A stretch of DNA of 9,038 bases from CAYWBI01 sp964456445 (GTDB lineage Bacteria > Calditrichota > Calditrichia > Calditrichales > J004), in contig CAYWBI010000156.1 in the NCBI GenBank assembly GCA_964456445.1, forward strand, positions 1 through 9,038, given 5' to 3'. Every line of letters begins with the position of its first letter. The stretch's first letter is position 1. Positions 5,003-9,038 of this stretch are shown here, piece after piece. The translations under genes and the position numbers were made by a program. A model generated the notes under the pieces. That model was not told where the DNA came from. It made no database searches and saw nothing but the letters and a program-made list of their open reading frames with translations.

Positions 5003-5513
5003 GTAGCTTGATCATCGTTCAGAAAAAACTCTTTTCCAAACATGGGGTATTCACTTCACTTTACAGAATAATAAGACGAAATTCGGCGAAACCTTCCGTC
5101 CGGGCACGGCTCCGCCACGTAAAGGGCAATATTCATAAAAACATCTCACATCAAAAAATGTAATCTTCTGATAAGGTTCCGGGTAAAAGGATTCTCCGGG
5201 AAAGAATATGCGTCTTATTGTGGATTTAATCGATATAAAGGTTATCTTTGGATAAGCTTTTTTTATTATCGTTAAATTAAGAATCAAGTTTACGATTCAA
5301 TTGATTATTTTTCAAGCTGTTAGTACAAATTCAATGAATTAGTTCTCTATATTGCCCGATCACACAAAAACATTTAAAACCAATATTTTTCCGCTAATAT
5401 TATAAAGCTATAAAAATATAATTTCAACATACAAAACACCTGCATCCTATATCTAAATCTTTTAATTTAGGGCTCGAAAATAAAATATCGTTATACAAAA
5501 AGTTGAGATTTTT
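5003..5513. other. Intergenic region between divergent genes, with GC-rich island
   Basis: About 510 bases lie between the leftward DUF5674 operon and the rightward pullulanase and should hold both promoters. A minus-strand open frame at 5051-5287 (78 codons) has no recognisable motif, so I do not call it. At 5085-5116 a GC-rich hairpin-forming island stands out. The 5390-5513 part is very AT-rich (several TATAA/TATAT stretches), which suits a promoter region for the pullulanase; no -35/-10 pair is clear enough to assign. Confidence 0.5.
5085..5116. other. GC-rich nested hairpin
   Basis: GGCG at 5085-5088 pairs with CGCC at 5113-5116, and CCGT at 5096-5099 pairs with ACGG at 5106-5109, giving a nested imperfect hairpin with loop CCGGGC. 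It lies inside otherwise AT-rich intergenic DNA. Its role is unknown; there is no U-tract typical of a terminator. Confidence 0.4.
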
Positions 5514-8204
5514 ATGAACCGTTTATTTCTCGTTCTTACATGCTTTATCTTTGTTTTACATGCGCAGGATACGTTCACCGCGCTCCAAAGAAGCAGCGGA
5601 TACGCCCAACAGGGCGAACATGTCACTTTTATTTACGATGACGGCATCTACAAAAAATCCCCGACCAGAGTTGTCCTTACCGGGGCATTCCGGAATTGGA
5701 ACGATGACATGGCCGCCCCGGACGGACAAATGACCCGGCTTTCCGGCACAAAACTTTGGATAAAAACCATTGCAAACCCCGGATATAAAACCATCAAAAC
5801 ACATACACCTTTTAAATTCCGTATCGATGACGGTCAATGGATCGCGCCGATGGATAACGCACCAAACAGCAAAGAGGGTAATTTCATTTATGGCTATGAT
5901 ATAAAAGAGCGTCCCCTGCGCGCGGAAATGGTACGCCCCAATTATATCCGTTTATATTACCCTGGTGAGCGCCCAGAGCGGTACAACTATAACACATCCA
6001 ACTACCAGTTAAAAAACGCAGAGGGTGTGCGAATGGCAATAAAAAAAGTGCTGTATATCGCCCCTGGAAAATTACAGTTGATCCCCGAATCACCGGTAAA
6101 TATAAAACGCCTTTATTATCTGACCATAAATGATGAACAAAAAACCATAGCGGTTAAATATGACGGCTGGTTCCGCACGATGTACTCGGACAAGGAACTC
6201 GGGGCCAACTTTAATCCACAAGACAGCCACACCTATATCCGGCTTTTTGCCCCACGCGCCGATTCCCTTGTGGTCTATCTTTATAAGCGCGTCGGTGACT
6301 TACCAGCAAAAACCATTCCAATGCAAAAAAGCGCCAATGGCATCTGGCAGGCGCGACTGGTCGGTAATTGGGAAGGCTGGTATTATGACTTTGCCGCCTT
6401 TGGAGCGGATGAAAAAGGGAACCATTTTTTCGATCGGATAAAACAACATTTTAGTGATCCCTGGGCCCGTGTTTCGGTAGATACATGGGGCCCGGCACGT
6501 ATATGGCCCCGGATGAAACCGGCCAGCCCGTTAAAGGACGGCCCCATCAAAATGCAGGACCTGATTGCCTATGAAGTGCATATCCAGGATTTTACCCGCA
6601 CCCTGCCCCTGCCCGATTCCTTAATCGGCACTTTTCGCGGTTTTACAAAACCGGGATTGCGCAATTCCGCGGGCGCGAAAATCGGTTTTGACCACCTATC
6701 GGATTTGGGTATCAATGCCGTGCACCTGATGCCCGTGCAAGAGTATCTGCACTACCCGGATAAGGAATGGCAGGCCGCTTTTAAAGACGATCCCTATATG
6801 AAAGCCCAGGGCATCAATCTTGAAAATTACCAATGGGGTTACCGCACCTCACATGCCTTTGCCCTGGAAAGCCGCTACCGCGTAAAGGGCGCCGAATGGG
6901 GCAGCCAAAACAGGGATTTTCGTGACCTGGTCCAGGCCTTTCATAACCGAAATATTGCGGTTCTTGTAGATGTGGTCTTTAACCATACCGCCGAAAAAAT
7001 GGACGCCCGGCAGATGTATTTCAACTTTTCCGCCATAGATGTGCCCTACTTCTACCGTACCGATAACAACTTTGATTATCTCGGGGCATACGGTACCGAA
7101 ACAAAAAGTGAAGAACGCCCCATGATGCGTCGCTGGGTTATCGAGCAGGTCACCGATCTTAAAAATCAATATGGTATCGATGGCATCCGAATCGATCTGG
7201 CGGGGCAGACCGATGAGCAAACCTTGCGCGCCCTGCGCATGGCCGTTGGTCCGGATTTTATCATTTACGGCGAACCCTGGATGGCTTCTGCCGACCCGGA
7301 CTATGAAAACAACCCGGACTGGGACTGGTATAAAGAAGACGCTCCGATCACTTTTTTTCAGGATGAAAGCCGCAATGCCTTTAAAGGGCCCACTTCCAAT
7401 CCACAGAACAAACAAAGCGACCGGGGATATGCCGGGGGCAACGGGCAGCGGGATATTGTAAAAAAAGCCCTTTCAGCGGGTTTTGCCACGGATAAATCTG
7501 CCCTGTCCGGGATTAATTATCTCGACATCCATGATAACTGGGCCCTGGCCGATCGCTTTGCAAAGACCGATTGGAACGGAATGATGGGCGTGGATGAGAT
7601 TCCCTATAAAATTGCCGCTACCTTGCTGTTCACGTCCGTCGGGCCGGTTGTCCTGCATGGCGGCAGCGAATTTATGCGCAGCAAAGGGAGCGCGCCACTG
7701 GTTGAACTTGTTAAACACACCAGCAGCGGTCCCATCTGGATACATGGCAAAAGAGACACCTATAATCTTGCCCGCGCCAATCAGTTTATCTGGAAAAATC
7801 TTGGGCATAATATCGATGGGGACGGCGTCTATTTTTGCAACTATAAAAACATGAATGCCTATTGGCAAGGTTTGATCGCATTACGTAAAAGCAGCGCGGG
7901 CTCGGTATTCCGTATCAGTGAAAAACCAAAACCCGGCTACTACAGCTGGCTTGAGCCGGAGGATACTCGATTACTTGGATATTTTGTGGACAATAGAGTG
8001 TTGGTTTTGCTGAACACATCGACTGAGAATATTATCTTTGAAAATGTGGCATTACCGCAAGGCACCTGGCGGTTGGTGGCCAATAACCAATCCGTTGCGA
8101 TCAATGACGGGCTGAGCGGGTTTTCCGATTCCGATATCCACGGGGGGCAAACACGTAACTTGTCCGTTCCTGGCCCGGGGCTAAAAATATGGATACTGGA
8201 ATAA
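5514..8204 (+). CDS. pulA: Secreted GH13 pullulanase (type I-like)
   Basis: This 896-residue alpha-glucan debranching enzyme should cleave alpha-1,6 bonds of pullulan, starch or glycogen. Residues 1-17 form a Sec signal peptide (hydrophobic core, then LHA-Q), so it acts outside the cytoplasm; Cys10 lacks a lipobox. Residues about 33-130 form a CBM48/AMPK-like beta domain (TGAFRNW), followed by a pullulanase-type domain to about 215 and a second CBM48 region (about 224-330). The GH13 barrel begins near LIAYEVHIQDFT (about 355). Region I is DVVFNH (486-491), region II GIRIDLAG with nucleophile Asp561, region III YGEPW with acid/base Glu587, and region IV YLDIHDN with Asp674. The pullulanase signature Y-N-W-G-Y-D-P appears as YQWGYRT (439-445), and an insertion of about 20 residues seems to follow EFMRSKG (about 720-745). 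A beta domain ends the protein. GH13 membership is certain; exact specificity is inferred. The ribosome site is weak (GAG). No transporter or other amylase gene is adjacent. Confidence 0.93.
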   Translation: MNRLFLVLTCFIFVLHAQDTFTALQRSSGYAQQGEHVTFIYDDGIYKKSPTRVVLTGAFRNWNDDMAAPDGQMTRLSGTKLWIKTIANPGYKTIKTHTPFKFRIDDGQWIAPMDNAPNSKEGNFIYGYDIKERPLRAEMVRPNYIRLYYPGERPERYNYNTSNYQLKNAEGVRMAIKKVLYIAPGKLQLIPESPVNIKRLYYLTINDEQKTIAVKYDGWFRTMYSDKELGANFNPQDSHTYIRLFAPRADSLVVYLYKRVGDLPAKTIPMQKSANGIWQARLVGNWEGWYYDFAAFGADEKGNHFFDRIKQHFSDPWARVSVDTWGPARIWPRMKPASPLKDGPIKMQDLIAYEVHIQDFTRTLPLPDSLIGTFRGFTKPGLRNSAGAKIGFDHLSDLGINAVHLMPVQEYLHYPDKEWQAAFKDDPYMKAQGINLENYQWGYRTSHAFALESRYRVKGAEWGSQNRDFRDLVQAFHNRNIAVLVDVVFNHTAEKMDARQMYFNFSAIDVPYFYRTDNNFDYLGAYGTETKSEERPMMRRWVIEQVTDLKNQYGIDGIRIDLAGQTDEQTLRALRMAVGPDFIIYGEPWMASADPDYENNPDWDWYKEDAPITFFQDESRNAFKGPTSNPQNKQSDRGYAGGNGQRDIVKKALSAGFATDKSALSGINYLDIHDNWALADRFAKTDWNGMMGVDEIPYKIAATLLFTSVGPVVLHGGSEFMRSKGSAPLVELVKHTSSGPIWIHGKRDTYNLARANQFIWKNLGHNIDGDGVYFCNYKNMNAYWQGLIALRKSSAGSVFRISEKPKPGYYSWLEPEDTRLLGYFVDNRVLVLLNTSTENIIFENVALPQGTWRLVANNQSVAINDGLSGFSDSDIHGGQTRNLSVPGPGLKIWILE

Positions 8205-8224
8205 GAAACACGCGCTCTAACTGC

Positions 8225-8287
8225 GATAATATCCAATAAAGATGTTCAAAAATTTTTGCAATCTAAAGCTTATTGAACAATATTATC
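8225..8287. other. AT-rich hairpin after the pullulanase gene
   Basis: GATAATAT (8225-8232) pairs with ATATTATC (8280-8287), and CAATAA (8234-8239) pairs with TTATTG (8270-8275). Inside lies the 12-base palindrome CAAAAATTTTTG (8247-8258). The structure begins 20 bases after the pullulanase stop codon. It may protect or end the transcript, or be a small element remnant; it is not a classic GC-rich terminator. Confidence 0.45.
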
Positions 8288-8386
8288 ACACAGTCGCTTA
8301 ATACAATTGGGTGTGGTCAAAGAAAATATGCCCACACAACCTTTATCGTTGAATTAAAGCATATAAATGAGTCTGGTCTAAAAAAG

Positions 8387-8450
8387 TGGGCTAAAGCCCA
8401 AAATTAGGAGTGGGTCGTGTTTTCCCCATTCTAAAGGATGGGGTTAGTCA
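8387..8450 (+). repeat. REP-like unit, first copy (two hairpins)
   Basis: The first hairpin is TGGGC-TAAA-GCCCA (8387-8400, 5-bp stem). The second spans 8424-8443 (CCCCATTC / GGATGGGG, 8 bp with one wobble) and also has a TAAA loop. It ends with GTTAGTCA. The same order of parts occurs in reverse complement at 8477-8544. The layout matches REP/BIME-type palindromic elements, which are moved or maintained by RAYT-type Y1 transposases elsewhere; no such gene is in the window. Confidence 0.65.
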
Positions 8451-8476
8451 AAGCATGTAACTTTATTAAAAACATC

Positions 8477-8544
8477 TGACTAACCCTGCCATTTATGGCG
8501 GGGAAAAGAAGTTGTCCCTCTCATCATTAAGCCCTTTAGGGCTT
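8477..8544 (-). repeat. REP-like unit, inverted second copy
   Basis: TGACTAACCC (8477-8486) is the exact reverse complement of GGGTTAGTCA (8441-8450) in the first unit. An 8-bp hairpin follows at 8484-8503 (CCCTGCCA / TGGCGGGG, loop TTTA, one wobble), and then the hairpin AAGCCC-TTTA-GGGCTT at 8529-8544. Read on the minus strand, the two loops become TAAA as in the first unit, and TTTTCCCC precedes the larger hairpin in both copies. The two units thus form an inverted pair around a spacer of about 26 bases. Confidence 0.65.
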
Positions 8545-8547
8545 TTT
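8529..8547 (+). terminator. Possible rho-independent terminator within the REP-like pair
   Basis: The stem AAGCCC/GGGCTT with tetraloop TTTA is followed by a run of five T (8543-8547). It could end rightward transcripts from the pullulanase side before the antitoxin gene. It is also an integral part of the REP-like unit, so termination may be secondary. Confidence 0.45.
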
Positions 8548-8615
8548 AGAGTGAACGCATATAAATAGATAATCGAAAATTGAAAGCTCCGAAATTGCAA
8601 CAACAGGAAATAGAC

Positions 8616-8810
8616 ATGTATAAATATATTACAAAAGCGGATAAAAACGGGCGGATTCAATTACCGGTTTTTCCGGAAATAAAATCAAAAAAGGTGGAAA
8701 TTATCATCCGGCCATTATTGAACAAATCCGATCAGGAATTAATAGAAGCATCAATTTCTTCAACGGACTTTTGGGAGAATGAAAAGGATGAGGTTTGGAA
8801 TGATATTTAA
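8616..8810 (+). CDS. AbrB-like antitoxin of a MazF/PemK pair
   Basis: This 64-residue protein starts with MYKYITKADKNGRIQLP, resembling the swapped-hairpin beta fold of AbrB/MazE-type DNA-binding antitoxins (the D-x-x-G-R-I-x-L-P pattern). The acidic, aromatic C-terminal part (STDFWENEKDEVWNDI, about 49-64) is typical of a toxin-wrapping tail. The ATG at 8616 was chosen over one at 8580 because AGGA stands 8 bases before it and the longer form adds an unrelated leader. Its 3' end overlaps the toxin start by 11 nt. It would neutralise the ribonuclease toxin and probably repress its own operon. It looks intact, although the toxin appears truncated. Confidence 0.82.
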   Translation: MYKYITKADKNGRIQLPVFPEIKSKKVEIIIRPLLNKSDQELIEASISSTDFWENEKDEVWNDI

Positions 8811-8991
8811 CCAACGGGATATTGTTTTAATCCCAATCCCCTTTACCAACCTGTCGAGCAGCAAACGGCGTCCGGTCATCATCATCTCAGAAAATGAATA
8901 TAATCATTCTAACCCCGATGTCATTGTTGTCGCCATCACATCAAATTTAAAACAAAGAAATAAGTACGGCATTGATATTACAGATCATTAG
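8800..8991 (+). pseudogene. MazF/PemK toxin, C-terminally truncated
   Basis: The frame from the ATG at 8800 (GAGG seven bases upstream) begins like a MazF/PemK endoribonuclease: QRDIVLIPIPFTNLSSSKRRPVII (about 5-28) with the usual basic S-K-R-R-P loop, then NPDVIVVAITSNL (38-50) with the conserved Thr. It stops at a TAG at 8989-8991 after only 63 residues. Family members have about 105-120 residues, and the second half (the S-V-V-R-x-D-K segment) is missing. From about 8989 the sequence changes to TAGTGTCCGGTTAAAA, which looks like the end of an inserted element. Without its C-terminal half the toxin is unlikely to fold or cut RNA. An upstream in-frame ATG at 8779 is less likely as the start. 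Confidence 0.78.
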
Positions 8992-9038
8992 TGTCCGGTT
9001 AAAATGTCAAATATTAAAACCACGCCCTTTGCTGTCAA
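8989..9038. mobile_element. Possible end of an insertion element interrupting mazF
   Basis: The homology of the toxin frame to MazF ends just before TAGTGTCCGGTTAAAA. That sequence recalls terminal inverted repeats of some IS families (GTGTCCGG starts), which is recall rather than a match I can verify. An ATG at 9004 opens a frame (MSNIKTTPFAV) to the window edge and could be the start of a transposase, but 11 codons are too few to tell. Confidence 0.3.

Noticed and set aside
5051..5287. Minus-strand frame of 78 codons
   Set aside because: No family motif and odd composition; it spans the GC-rich hairpin and AT-rich flanks, so it is likely chance.
6849..7415. Long minus-strand frame of 188 codons inside the pullulanase
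   Set aside because: It is antisense to the catalytic core, with no motif of its own. It is a shadow of the conserved GH13 coding sequence.
3273..8204. Functional operon linking galE and the pullulanase
   Set aside because: The genes lie on opposite strands and are separated by the DUF5674 pair and a 510-base intergenic region.

Overview
The window looks like an accessory, partly decayed stretch of a bacterial chromosome. It carries one sugar-nucleotide gene (galE) and one secreted polysaccharide-degrading enzyme (a GH13 pullulanase), set among small two-gene modules of toxin-antitoxin type, four-helix-bundle (S23/IVP family) genes, and AT-rich short tandem repeats. The mix of four-helix-bundle genes, DUF433/DUF5615, MntA/HepT, DUF5674, a secreted GH13 enzyme and a lipoprotein-like N-terminus suits an uncultivated member of the Bacteroidota-Ignavibacteriota-Calditrichota side of the tree. 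That placement is inference; there is no rRNA or other marker gene here.

Layout, left to right. Positions 1-5000 are transcribed almost entirely on the minus strand. Reading in that direction (right to left): a DUF5674 gene and an unrecognised partner (4975-4287); galE (4244-3273); a four-helix-bundle gene killed by one nonsense codon (3194-2769); an apparently intact MntA/HepT module (2670-1866); a DUF5615 PIN-like gene broken by a frameshift and the DUF433 gene coupled to it (1567-976); a second four-helix-bundle remnant holding only the N-terminal third (697-584); an intact four-helix-bundle gene (544-176); and the start of a possible lipoprotein that runs off the left edge (143-1). Positions 5003-5513 hold no convincing gene. 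The plus strand then carries the 896-residue pullulanase (5514-8204), an AT-rich hairpin, a pair of inverted REP-like units with four hairpins (8387-8544), and an AbrB-like antitoxin followed by a MazF/PemK toxin that stops halfway. The sequence just after that stop looks like the end of an insertion.

Two patterns stand out. First, several distinct tandem repeats at 1-920 and 3220-3275 share a 7-nt period (or 14 nt made of two related heptamers) although their units differ. They abut start codons, stop codons and break points of the four-helix-bundle genes and galE. Second, many accessory genes are disrupted by identifiable single events (one missing base, one C-to-T nonsense change, one truncation at a repeat, one truncation at a possible insertion end), while their partners remain readable.

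galE would supply or interconvert UDP-galactose for surface glycans, and the pullulanase would debranch alpha-glucans outside the cytoplasm. Nothing shows that the two are co-regulated.
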